Assembly (NCBI GenBank): GCA_950097015.1
Contig: CATNEN010000032.1
Coordinates: forward strand, 930,001 to 994,000
Reading direction: 5' to 3'
DNA: 64,000 nucleotides
Origin: Macrostomum hystrix
Taxonomy: Eukaryota > Platyhelminthes > Macrostomidae
Position numbers and translations under genes: made by a program
Part shown: positions 33,353 to 44,400 of the stretch, in pieces
Layout: every line of letters begins with the position of its first letter
How positions within the stretch are numbered: position 1 is the first letter of the stretch
The notes under the pieces: model-generated
The model's database searches: none
Told to the model about the DNA's origin: nothing
What the model saw: the letters and a program-made list of their open reading frames with translations, nothing else

Positions 33353-34020
33353 GCCCGAGCGAGATTTGCTAATGTGGAGACTTTCTATTCTATGCTTGCT
33401 ATGTAAATATGTTATAATAATAAAATAAATAAATGTAAAAGTTGCTATTTACCGTCAAAATAGACAGAAAGACTAAAGTCTAAGTGCAATGAAAGCTATT
33501 TGGTGTCTAAAGTTCACTATGACTAGCTAAGCTAAGCTAAGGGACACAGTGAGCCTGCTAGCGCAGGGAGGGGGAGGTGCCAACCGACAGACAACAGGTG
33601 AGTACACGCCTAGCCGGGGGGAACCGGGCGCTCACTCACAAGCTGAGAGACGGAAGGCAGATGGAAAGGATCTAGGCAGGTGAGAAAGGGGCGATCGGCA
33701 CTGCCAGTGGAAAGGGTAGTAAAGCTATAGCTGGCGTGCGCACGTGGCGGCAAAGCGGAGAAAGCGAAATAGGCAAAAGGCACGGCCGGGGCGCGAAAGC
33801 TGGACTGGACAAGGGAGGCAAGCTTATACCAACAAGCTTAGCTTATAGCAAGCTTATACCAAAGGGATGAAGCGATGAATTTTCTTGCGATAGAATTGGC
33901 TCGTATATATAGCACGGGGGAGTGAGGTTGCTGCACAAAGATGTTACGAGGTTTAAACGTAAAACCCGGAAATTTACACCGGAAAATAGTTACATGAATA
34001 GCTAGAAGAAATACCTATAT
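33353..34020. other. Upstream region of the minus-strand MULE gene
   Basis: Contains AAGCTTATACCAA-type short repeats near 33815-33860 and a TCGTATATATAGC segment at about 33900. Purine-rich, with no open frame of note. It may hold the promoter of the minus-strand coding region. Confidence 0.3.
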
Positions 34021-34023
34021 CAT

Positions 34024-34088
34024 ATGCTTTATGCTGAAAATGTACACCAATTTCCGCCTAATTGATGCACATTTTCAGCATTAAGCAT
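34024..34088. repeat. Hairpin-forming inverted repeat inside the MULE
   Basis: ATGCTTTATGCTGAAAATGT on the left pairs with ACATTTTCAGCATTAAGCAT-type sequence (34064-34088) around a ~15-base loop. Two mismatches break a ~24-bp stem. It may be a structural or regulatory site or a tiny foldback insertion. Confidence 0.6.
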
Positions 34089-34348
34089 AGAGAATACTTT
34101 CATAAGAAACCCCCCAGGAGTCAGCGGAATGGGCAGAATTGCCTCCCCGCTGGCTGTGGGACGATGACGCCAAACGTGCTGCGCCAGTGAGCCCACTGCC
34201 CTCCTGCAATTATTGTTATTATTCGCCCCCCCCCGACTTTGTTAATCAGGCTTCAGTTCCCAGTCCCCAATCAGGCGCGAGTTTGAAAGGGAAAAAATCC
34301 GACATCAACATCAGGTACACGTTACATATATGCATATAGATTCTGAAG

Positions 34349-34872
34349 TTAAGTCTCCCGATTCGTCCATTTCGGTTGGTTTCGGTCCGTTTCGGTCCGC
34401 TTTGGTTGGTTTCGGTTCGTTTCGGTCCGTTTCGGTTCGTTTCGGTCCGTTTCGGTCCGTTTCGGCCCGTTTCGGTTCGTTTCGGTCCGTTTCGGTCCGT
34501 TTCGGCCCGTTTCGGTCCGTTTCGTCCGTTTCGGCATTTCCACGGACCCCCCAATACGGTGGCTTTTTGAGGTATATAAAATATATATTTCTATTATTTA
34601 TATATTTAAAAGAATACAACTGAAGTGTGTATTTTTCTAATCTTATAGCTCAAGCCTTTTAAGTCTATAATCCCACGGAATATGTTGAAGATAGGACAGC
34701 TATCTCGTCAGTGTGCCATGCGGATAAGCAGGAAATTATTCCAACGGAATATGTTGAAGATAGGACAGCTATCTCGTCAGTGTGCCATGCCAATAAGCAG
34801 GAAATTATTCCCACGGTACCGTAGGAATAAGACAAAAATTATTTCTATGGTACCGTGGGGATAAGCACTGCC
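34349..34872 (-). repeat. Right MULE terminal inverted repeat with 10-bp array
   Basis: Inverted counterpart of the left end. About seventeen copies of TTTCGGTCCG (34370-34540, with TTCGGTTCG and TTTCGGCCCG variants) come first, then a GCATTTCCACGGACCC anchor, an unmatched AT-rich stretch, and a well-conserved outer ~200 bp ending GGGGATAAGCACTGCC. Confidence 0.9.
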
Positions 34873-34881
34873 ATATTTATT

Positions 34882-36160
34882 ATTTATATAATAAATAGGT
34901 ATTTTACCACACAGGGGTATATTCCTACATACATCAAGATAGGATCCTACATCAAGATAGACTAAAAAATATAATGATCAAGTTAGCAGAAACAAAGCTA
35001 AAAGCCAACCAATGAAGCACAAAAATACAGACAACATATACAAAAGACATTTTAGCTGCTTCCAATCAATTACAAAAATAATTTTATAAAAAAATCTGCA
35101 CTTTACAAAAATCTCAATTGGATGGTAAAGCATATAAGTTCTAAATCTGCTAAGCTTATTGACATATAGAAATATGCTCTGAAAACAAAATAATTAATTT
35201 ACTATTTTTCTAATGCCTTTTAGTACATCGAAAATGACTAACACGCATGAGGATGTTTAGTTATTTTCACTGGTGGCTAGCTTGGCTATTATGTGTGATA
35301 TAGCTTTTGAGGTATTTAGCTATTACAAAAGTGCACACCAAATTTGGTGTATCTTTGTTATCACGCTCAAAGTGCACAGTGCATCAATGTTGATCGTAAT
35401 AACAATTCATCGGACAGACAGGATCATTTGAACTTGACGCCAAAAAAATTTAAAGTTGAAAATTTTAACTTGATCCTAACAAAATGTAACCTTTATGAGG
35501 TTTTAAAAGTATTTTTTATAAACTTGCTTTTAATTTCCGTAACAGATATGCAAACTTGTAGCGTTTTTAGCTACTTTTTAAGCGTTAAATTGAAGCTTAA
35601 AATTTAGAAATTTGTTTCCTCGAAACATTTGGTAAAAATCAGGAATAAAAAAATGTTTTTGGTTCTGAACTACTGGTAGGCCTATTATAAATTTCTCACA
35701 TAACAGCAGTGCTTTTAAGTTTAAAGTCAATCTAAAATAATGGTTTCAAGTAAAAATTATGTTATGCCTCTGTAGCAGCTTTAACGTTAAATAATTGACT
35801 ATGTATTTGAATTCGACTATGTAAATGAACACGTTTTTAATTGAAATCCGTCAAAGTATGTTATCAAATATAGTTTGCCTATGCCTTGTTGTTCTTTGAC
35901 TATTTGATACTTGTAGTATAGCTATAAAATTTAACTATCAAGTGAAATAGCACTTCAACATCTCTTAAAATAGTCTTAGCTTTCCCTCTGTTGAACTTAG
36001 GCCTAGCTTGTAATTTATTTGCTTTTTACTTCTTGAGCAAAAACTGTTTTTGCCTGAGACAATATCTTCAGCCCAAATCACATGCTTTAATTTGATACAT
36101 TTGATACTTTTTCCAGTGATTCCTTGTGTATTTGATGGACCTTGATAGACAAAATGAATA
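34882..36160. other. AT-rich gene-free DNA
   Basis: No coding exon, array or RNA gene is recognised. The 87-codon open frame at 35344-35607 has no recognisable features. Confidence 0.4.
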
Positions 36161-36169
36161 TAGGTTAAT

Positions 36170-36392
36170 ATGAGTATAACTTGCGCCGACAGTTTCACCA
36201 ACAGTTTCACCAACAGTTTCACCAACAGTTTTCTAAACTCAAATGCTAAATTTACTTGTGGTGAAACTGTCGGTAAACATTTGCAGACAGTTTTCACAGA
36301 CAGTTTTGGAAAAAATTCAGAAAACTGTTTAGAAAATTTAGAAAGCTGTCGGTGGAAACTGTTGGTGAAACTGTCGGCGCAAGTTGTACTCG
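36170..36392. mobile_element. Small foldback MITE with 9-bp target duplication
   Basis: About 223 bp, flanked by TAGGTTAAT at 36161-36169 and 36393-36401. The ends are inverted: GAGTATAACTTGCGCCGACA at the left and, reversed, GAGTACAACTTGCGCCGACA. The left arm continues into three tandem copies of GTTTCACCAACA, and related CAGTTT/CTGTCGG motifs fill the interior. A 9-bp duplication suggests mobilisation by a Mutator-like transposase, but its termini do not match the MULE at 25417. Confidence 0.8.
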
Positions 36393-36401
36393 TAGGTTAA
36401 T

Positions 36402-39400
36402 TCATTATATAATTAACACTCAACTTTTTTTACTGGACACTTTGATCAATCATATAAAATATAAAGTTTCAATTACATTTTGACGTAAGAGTTAGCTTGA
36501 CATCCCTAACTGTCGTGCACATACTTAAACCACTGGGTGAATGGCTGCATGCATGCAAGTTCTCCAAACTATACAAAATCTAAACCTATATTTTAGCTAT
36601 AATTTTAGCATAATACAATTTAAAACTTTAGTATTTAAACAGAAAATACTATGATACTAATTATTCAATTCAATTTTCTTCAAATAATACTTTTAATATG
36701 TTAATTTAAATGGTCAGAAAAATGTTAACTATTTTGAACACAACAGGAGGGGATCATAACCCAAAAGTGACAATATCTATGTTTCTTCATTTTCTTGCCC
36801 ATTGTTGCTTTCATTGTTTATGTTCTAGCTTTCATCTGGTATGTTGTAGAGTTTTAATGATGATAGTAAAAACAACACTTCTAGATCTGCATGGCTTTTT
36901 GTTTATTTCAATAGGGATCATATACTAATTACTATATAGGGACCAAATAGTACAAAATTTATAATATTGAATGGAAAGAATGCCTAAAATTATATATTGC
37001 TTAGTATCAAGTTCTTTACTTGGTTATTTTAGAGTGTTTGTTTTACTTGCAAGTAATTGTTTATAAAAAATAAAATAATTAAGATAAACTTTTTTATCAC
37101 TTTATATTTTCTTATTAGCTAATGGTTAGTTTTTTAGCTTAGTTTGGCAAGTATAGGCCTATTTGGATCTAGTTTTGAAAAAAAGGGAAATATAAACAAA
37201 TTATGCATGTTTCTTAATATTTAATGTTAATATGTTAATAATGTTAATAAATAAAGTATATTTATGTCTCCGAGAAGTAAAGCCCTTGTATCTAAAGTAT
37301 CTATATATACAAAGTGTCTATAAGTGCATGAGATGACCCAGGCCACCACATTTCTATATACCAAGCCTACTAGAGCTGATAGTGACTTGCTCCAATGATA
37401 AAAAGAGGTTTACTCATTTTAAAATGCTGTCCATTCTAGTTAATGATCTTATGTGATAAATAATTAGCTCTGGCCATTATTGATGTAGGGTATTGACTTT
37501 CACAAGGGTATTCACTTATGAAAGAGAGCAAGGATTGCTGACTAACTATTATTTTCTGTCTATACTCATGTCTCGCAAAAATTTTGCTCACTTCAAAAAA
37601 GTGATGTTTACTATATAGGTGGTTAGCTACTTAGCAATGATGCTCAAAACATATGTATCAGTTAGTTTGAAGTCATTTTAACAAAACTAAAGCTTTTGTA
37701 ACACAATGCAATTGTAGGTTACGCTAGTTAAATAAAATGCCAGGGACTCTATTGAAAGATGATAAAATATTATGGATTTGGGAAATGGTTCAGCTCAAAT
37801 AGAGTAAAAATTACATATTTTCTTAAGTAATAGTATTTGACTATAACTTACCTGATTCATCTTTATTAATGTATATATCAAATACTGCATGTTGATTTTA
37901 AAATTTATATTAATCTTATTTATCTATATAAATTCTCTAGTTAGTTTGTCTCTTTAGCCTATATCCATCCCACTTGTCTTCTCTATCTTTTTGTCTTTCT
38001 TTGTCCTGTAAACACCTGGAAACCTGAGGAAAAAAACTTTTTTCATTTCAAATTTAAAATGGAATTGCTCCAATATAAACAAGCCACTTGTCCTAATCCC
38101 CCACCAACCTCTAATCTACCAACCCAAGTTATCTAGCAGTAGACCATCTGTTATTCTCCCTGGCCCTGACTCCAGCATGTGGTGGTCTTTGTCATGCACC
38201 ATATATATATATATATGAATGAAAAATAAAGATAACTATTGTATACAATTAGTATAATATTATGTCTAAAGCAAAATTGTATAGTGTAACATTTGTTCTA
38301 GTTTAATTTATTTAATCTAGTTTAATAAAATTTATTATAAATTTATTTTTTATTAATTTATTTAATTTATCTAAGTAACATAGTAGTAAATTTTCAGTCT
38401 TAAAATGCTATCTACTTAATAGTTAACATGATATCTACTTGCTAGCTATGCTAGTGTTCATTCTTCTAATGAATATAATATATATATATGTATTCCTAAA
38501 CATGGTTAGATATTCTATGTTATTCTATTGCTTGGTTCATATGGTGGCAGGGCTAGAAAATTTGCACAAATTTTAGTTTGCACATTGTATGTATTTAATT
38601 AAAAACATGCATTTTGAGGGAGTTATTATTATAAAGCACAATAACAAAGCCCAAGAAATAAAAAAATGCACATTTTATACAACATAAATTATTGATAAAA
38701 ACTATGAGGTTTTTTTTGTCTATGATCACAACCCACAGAGGAATAGAAAATCGACTAAAAATAAATCCCTGTAAAACTTGACTATTGTATCATATAAAAT
38801 CTTGCTATCACAAATATAGTAATAGAAGGCAAATCATATTTGTTTATATTCACACATGGTATCCTTATGCTACTTCCAATTTTATCATCAGCTTAAGCAA
38901 CCATTTAATAGAACTGCTAGTACAAGAAATTTGTTTATAAATTATCTAATTTTCATTATTTGCTATGTCAAGAACTATATTCATAAGTTTTTGTTGTAGC
39001 CTAAATAGAGTAAACTAGACCACACACCCACACACCCTTAATTTTTTCTAACTAGATCTCATAATCATATTAGCTAGTGACAGTACCCAGTGCAAATAAA
39101 TTAATAAAATAATTTCTGTTGAAATCTATTGAGGGTTGTACATTGTTTTATAATTAAATATAATGGCCATTATAACTAGGTAGATGTACTTAAAATTTAT
39201 AGTTTATTTATGGTTAATGGTTGAATTTGACACCCCAAAAGTGTATCTAAAGTTAGTAGGATGTCAGAATTTCTGGTGGGTGTCAGAATTGTTAGTGGGT
39301 GTCAAAATAGTTGACCTGTGCATGTCAGATAAATAATTGGGTGTCAAATAGGTAGCAGGGTTTTAGAAATGATATTTAAGGTAATTATTGTAAAGACACT

Positions 39401-39780
39401 CCAATCATTGCCAGAACAGGTGATGAGTTGCCAAGAGAGGAAGCCATTATTGTCAATTGAATTTCATTGTTTTACTATTAGAAATACGCATATCACTTTG
39501 TATAAGTCTGTATACAGTGTGTGAATTTCCTTATGGTTTATTACGCATTTGTGACTGCCAAGCTGAAGCTTGAGAAGACAGTAGGGCATTTTCGTGTGCA
39601 ATGGATTAGGCAGTATTTTTCCCTATATTAATTTATACGCTTCTCAGTTTCCATTTGCTATTGGAACGCGCACAGCAAGGATTGAGATTTCTTTATAAGG
39701 GCCGGGTGAGAGTAGGTTTGAGCACAGCGATAATGATAGAGAGTGCGTGTCTGCATGCCGGATATTCCTATTCAGACTAG
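36402..39780. other. AT-rich gene-free DNA
   Basis: Long AT-rich region with (AT)n runs at about 38200 and 38480 and a loose GGGTGTCA(G/A)A repeat at 39225-39350. I find no exon with support. Confidence 0.4.
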
Positions 39781-41496
39781 GGACTAAATGGGGGGCCTAC
39801 TAAGTAAGAGAGTGAGGCCTACTAAGTGAGAGAGTGAATGTGAAGAAAAAGTGAGAGACCCTAACCATCATGCCTAAGAGAGGTGCAGGAGGTAAGAATT
39901 GTCGGGGGGATTTTTTTCGGTGTAGAGCCGCGCCGCAGGGGCTTGGGAAATGCTGCCGGCCTGCGGTCTGCCAGGGGAACGGCTTGGAGAGAGGCGGGGA
40001 GAGGAAAAAATGAGAAGAAAGAATGGGAAGAGAAAAAAATGTGAACCAAATAGAGGGGTAGCTGGGAGTCGCGGAGTTGCAGCGGAAGGCGGCGGTGGCA
40101 GCGGCGGCGGCTGACACCAAACTCGACGCAAAAAGGGGAGGGGAAAATAGTCAGGAGGAGTAAAGACTGGCTGAGAATAAGGAAGAAAGCAGGATAGGGA
40201 AGAGAGGACTAACTGGGAAGGGGAGGGGACTAAGTCTAGGAGGCCTTCGCCTACTTTACTCACTGCGCCACCGCCTGGACTTTGGACTAGACCACACACC
40301 CAGCCTCACCGATTCAGTGGTCTCGCATGTAATTTGATGGACCCCGCTTGATAAGGCGAGAGGCTTTTTTGGGAGAGAGAGAGAAAAGGATGAAGGGTAG
40401 GCCAGCTCAGCGGGTTAGTGAGAGGGTTTGAGTTGCGTAGACTGGGATCTGCGAGTGTGGACGAGGGCTAGCTAGGAGAGATGCTTGCCGTCAGGGCGAG
40501 GCAAAGCCAAGTTCGCAGTTTTTTGGGCGGCCCGAATCGGCGGGCATTGGCTGGAGGACGTCGGGAAGTCCAGAAAGGCTCAGAGAGGTAGGGAGAGAGA
40601 GAGAAAGCAAGCGGGAGCAGAAAAAAAATACTGCGGCGGCGGGTGGAGGCTGGAGACCGCGGGAGTAAAGGTCCGGGGTTGAAGGGAGGTTGGGAGCCGG
40701 AGGATGCTTAGGAAGAGTTCTAGAAAAAAGGGCCCAGAGGCGGTCTGCTAGCCCCCCTCCTCTTTCTCTGTCCCGTCTCCTCCTCACCTCCCCTTCCTCA
40801 GACTTTGGGTGACAGGCGAGCGCGCTTGACTTAACCTAGCAGCGGCTTCCCTCTTTTCCTTTCCCTCTTCATACTTACCTCGATTCACCAATTTTCCTTG
40901 AAGTTAAGCTAAAGTAGTTCTCTTGTCTATCTTTCTCCTATGTCTAGTTAAGCAGCTTTTTTGTTCTACTTTGATTTTTGGTAATGCCATCACGTGCAAA
41001 GGGGACGCGGCATTTAGTGAGACATCTAGGCCCGGCCTGGCACTAGAGCAAACCGTTCGAAATTGGCCACGCATTAAAAGTGCAGACTAAGGCTGCTGCT
41101 AAAGCAAAGCAAACAAAGCCGTACATGACTCTGGCTCCGCTGGCTTCGGCTAAATTTGCCGCCACCGCCGTCGCTTTTCAGCGACTGAGCGCCAGCCGCC
41201 TAAAGCAGCTGCCGGCGCCAGCGGCTGCAAGATTAGCGGCCAAAGACCAGCAGCAGCCGATGCCGCGGTCTGCGGCGCCCAATGCAGCGCCCGAGATCCT
41301 CCGCGTCAGCAGCAGGCACCACCGCAGCCGGCGCCGCCGCCACTGCCGCCGCCTCCTCCATTCCGCCCTAGTCGATTTGTTTTGACGCAGTCGCGGTCCC
41401 GAATTCTCTGACCTTCTCTAGCCTTTTTCTCGGCCCCAAATCGGTCCTCAGTTTTGCTTCCCACCCCAGCCGGTGGGAAGGGCGGCCGCGGTCGGT
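39781..41496 (+). promoter_or_regulatory. GC/purine-rich 5' region of the NALF1-like gene
   Basis: Base composition changes from AT-rich to GC-rich with GAGAGAG and poly-purine runs just upstream of the first NALF1-like exon, as expected for promoter and 5' UTR. Open frames here (for example 41080-41385 and the minus-strand 39874-40299) are low-complexity and not called as genes. No TATA box is assigned. Confidence 0.35.
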
Positions 41497-44400
41497 ATGC
41501 GGCGCAGTCGTCGATTCAATTCGTCGTCTTTGTCTTCGAGATCCGTTGCCGTTCGGCTCTGTCTACTAGCCTGCGCGTTTGCCGCCACTGCGGCCGCCGT
41601 GGCCGCCGCATCCCCGGGTCCTGGCCCGGCCGCCGACGCCTTCTTAGCCGCCGTGCTCTCCCTCGGCCCGTCGACAAATAGTCGAAATCGTCGAAGCGCC
41701 GTCGTCCAGCAGGTTGGCCGGAAAAATCCCGTCGAACTGACGCATCGATTCATCAACAGCCTGGGCCTCTGTCCGAGCGGTAGCAACAGCAGCAGCAGCT
41801 CGGCAGACTTTTCCGCTATCGCCTCCCGCCTCGAAGCGCTCTCGTCCGCTTGGCTTCGCCTGCCCCACTGCGGCCACCTGTCCTTAGCCAGCGTCCTGCC
41901 AATGTTCCCCAGGCCGGCGGACGGCCGGGACGCCGATCAACTGCCCGGCCTGTCTGGCAGCGCCGACCCGTCCGCTCGGTTCGATTCGTGGGTGCCGGCT
42001 GGCGGCTGTTCCGCGCTTCTTCTTGAACCGGCGGCTGCCATTCAAGCCCTGCTGTCGGCTGCCTCCGCCACCTCCTCCGTTACAACTGCAACTAGCCACA
42101 GTTCGACTGCGACACCTCCGACATTAGTTGCTTCTACTGCTGCTGCTGCCACTCAACCTACAATGGCCTTCAATGCCACCGGCAGCGCCAACCCCGGCTC
42201 CTTCATCAACGAGGATAGTCCGCTGCAGCCGCCGCCACCCTCCTCTTCGTTGTCGTCGTCCCCTTTGATTTTCTGGTCCGCCTCCGATCAGCCGGCGGAG
42301 CAGTCGGCAGCCGCTGCGGCAGCTAATCTATCCCGCCTGGCGTGCCAGTGCGCCCAGGCAGTCCTGGCCAGGGCCGCCCGGCTCGGCTCCGTGTCCGCTC
42401 ATTTCAACGGCCTGCTCAGCCAGATGTACTTCAAGGCGCGCTCAGCCGAGACTCCGGAACACCTGGAAGGATTGAAGCTCTGTCGGGTAAGTGTGTTTTG
42501 TTACATACTATTGCTATGTCTGTCTGATGCAGGCAGGAAGTTAGCAAATCTTAACCCGTCAACAACAGGATGGGTCAATTTGTGTTAAAATATTATAAAT
42601 GCAGTGACTGAGATGGTTCTGACTTGCAGCGGATATTGTATTAAGTATTAAGTATTAATATTATGTATCTGTCTCTCTAAGTCATTCGATAAATAGCGGT
42701 TGACACACCCAGGCCTCTCCCGTTGCTAATAGCAACCATACAACGCTTAACCTCTTATCCTTCCGAGCATCTTTCCCTCCTCTGTCATTAGATGCCTTTT
42801 TCATTGAAGTTCAACTGTTTCAACGGCGTCCTAAAATTTCTTTTGGCGTTAATTAAAAGCCCATTAACCTTCTCGACTTCTGATAGTTTGGCTGGTAATT
42901 AAGAGAGACGTGGCTTTAAATCTCATTCCAATACCCTCAGAGGCCGCAAGTTGTGAACCCAAATTTTTGTTTTGCTATAAATGGCAGACGAACGAACTTA
43001 ACACGAAACGGCACCAACTAAAAGCGGCTGCAGTTAATTCGCATTAATTGCAAATCTCGTTTGTGGAATCGCAGCATTGATCGGAAATGGCAGTTGTGAA
43101 ATGGCAGCATTGATCGGAAATGGCAGTTGTGAAATGGCAGCATTGATCGGAAATGGCAGTTGTGAAATGGCAGCATTGATCGAAAATGGCAGCATTGATC
43201 GGAAATGGCAGCATTGATCGGAAATGGCAGTATTGATCGAAAATGGCAGCATTGATCGGAAATGGCAGTTGTGAAATTGCAGCATTGATCGGAAATGGCA
43301 GTTGTGAAATTGCAGTATTGATCAGAAATGGCAGTTGTGAAATGGCAGTATTGATCGGAAATGGCAGTTGTGAAATGGCAGCATTGATCGGAAATGGCAG
43401 TTGTGAAATGGCAGTATTGATCGGAAATGGCAGTTGTGAAATGGTAGTATTGATCGGAAATGGCAGTATTGATCGGAAATTGCAGAATTGATCGGAAATG
43501 GCAGCACTGATCGGAAATGGCAGCATTGATCGGAAATGGCAGCATTGATCGGAAATGGCAGTATTGATCGGAAATGGCAGCACTGATCGGAAATGGCAGC
43601 ACTGATCGGAAATGGCAGCATTGATCGGAAATGGCAGCATTGATCGGAAATGGCAGTATTGATCGGAAATGGCAGCATTGATCGGAAATGGCAGTTGTGA
43701 AATGGCAGTATTGATCGGAAATGGCAGTATTGATCGGAAATTGCAGAATTGATCGGAAATGGCAGCACTGATCGGAAATGGCAGCATTGATCGTAAATGG
43801 CAGCATTGATCGGAAATGGCAGCATTGATCGGAAATGGCAGTATTGATCGGAAATGGCAGCATTGGTCGGAAATGGCAGTTGTGAAATGGCAGTATTGAT
43901 CGGAAATGGCAGTATTGATCGGAAATTGCAGCATTGATCGGAAATAGCAGTTGTGAAATGGCATTAACTAAAAATGGCAGTTCAGGATTGGCATTGATTG
44001 AAACTATCATTGGTGTGAAGTAAGCATAGAAAGCATTAAGCAAAAAATGGCGCTTTTAATGTTTACTATTTTCGTAGAATTACGGACCCGTATAAGTTGA
44101 GAATTTGCTACTCAGCTCGCAAGTGTTTCCAGTGATGAGTCATTCAGTAAATGATTCTCTCGCGGCCCAGCTTAAGTAACTAAGTGAAAGTGAAAGTAAG
44201 AGGAGGCAGCGGCGGCGGCTTCTATGGAGGTGCCGCTGTTTGAGCTTTTCAATCAAGAATTGTCGGCCAAGGAAGGAGTGTGCGAGAGAAAAGGCAGACA
44301 GACAGACAGGGAGGGCGGTCCTTTGCTCAACTGATGGAGATGAGCGGGCGGATGGGATGCTAGTGTAGGAACTTTTCTCTAACCCAAAATTCTCATCTCG

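Larger units (their letters stand above)
25417..34872 (+). mobile_element. Mutator-like DNA transposon (MULE), 9456 bp
   Basis: Flanked by a perfect 9-bp target duplication ATATTTATT (25408-25416 and 34873-34881), typical of MULEs. Ends are GGCAATGCTTATCCCC and, reversed, GGCAGTGCTTATCCCC. Long terminal inverted repeats (~510 bp, with a dissimilar insert) contain a doubled ~65-bp motif and end inward in 10-bp tandem arrays of ACCGAAACGG. The plus strand encodes a PHD-OTU-MULE transposase; a second coding region is on the minus strand at 32710-33352. The Phantom-type animal MULEs are the likely relatives, by inference. The transposase frame is intact. Confidence 0.9.

Noticed and set aside
25408-34881. 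Integrated large DNA virus or LTR retroelement
   Set aside because: 9-bp target duplication, inverted (not direct) terminal repeats and a MULE transposase identify a Mutator-like transposon; no reverse transcriptase or capsid-like frame was seen.
41080-41385. Ala/Arg-rich 101-codon frame upstream of NALF1
   Set aside because: GC-rich 5' UTR-like sequence; it starts at a non-ATG codon and overlaps nothing recognisable.
43018-44043. 341-codon minus-strand frame of the PFPINAAISDQCCHF type
   Set aside because: Pure repeat translation with several overlapping open frames over the same array.
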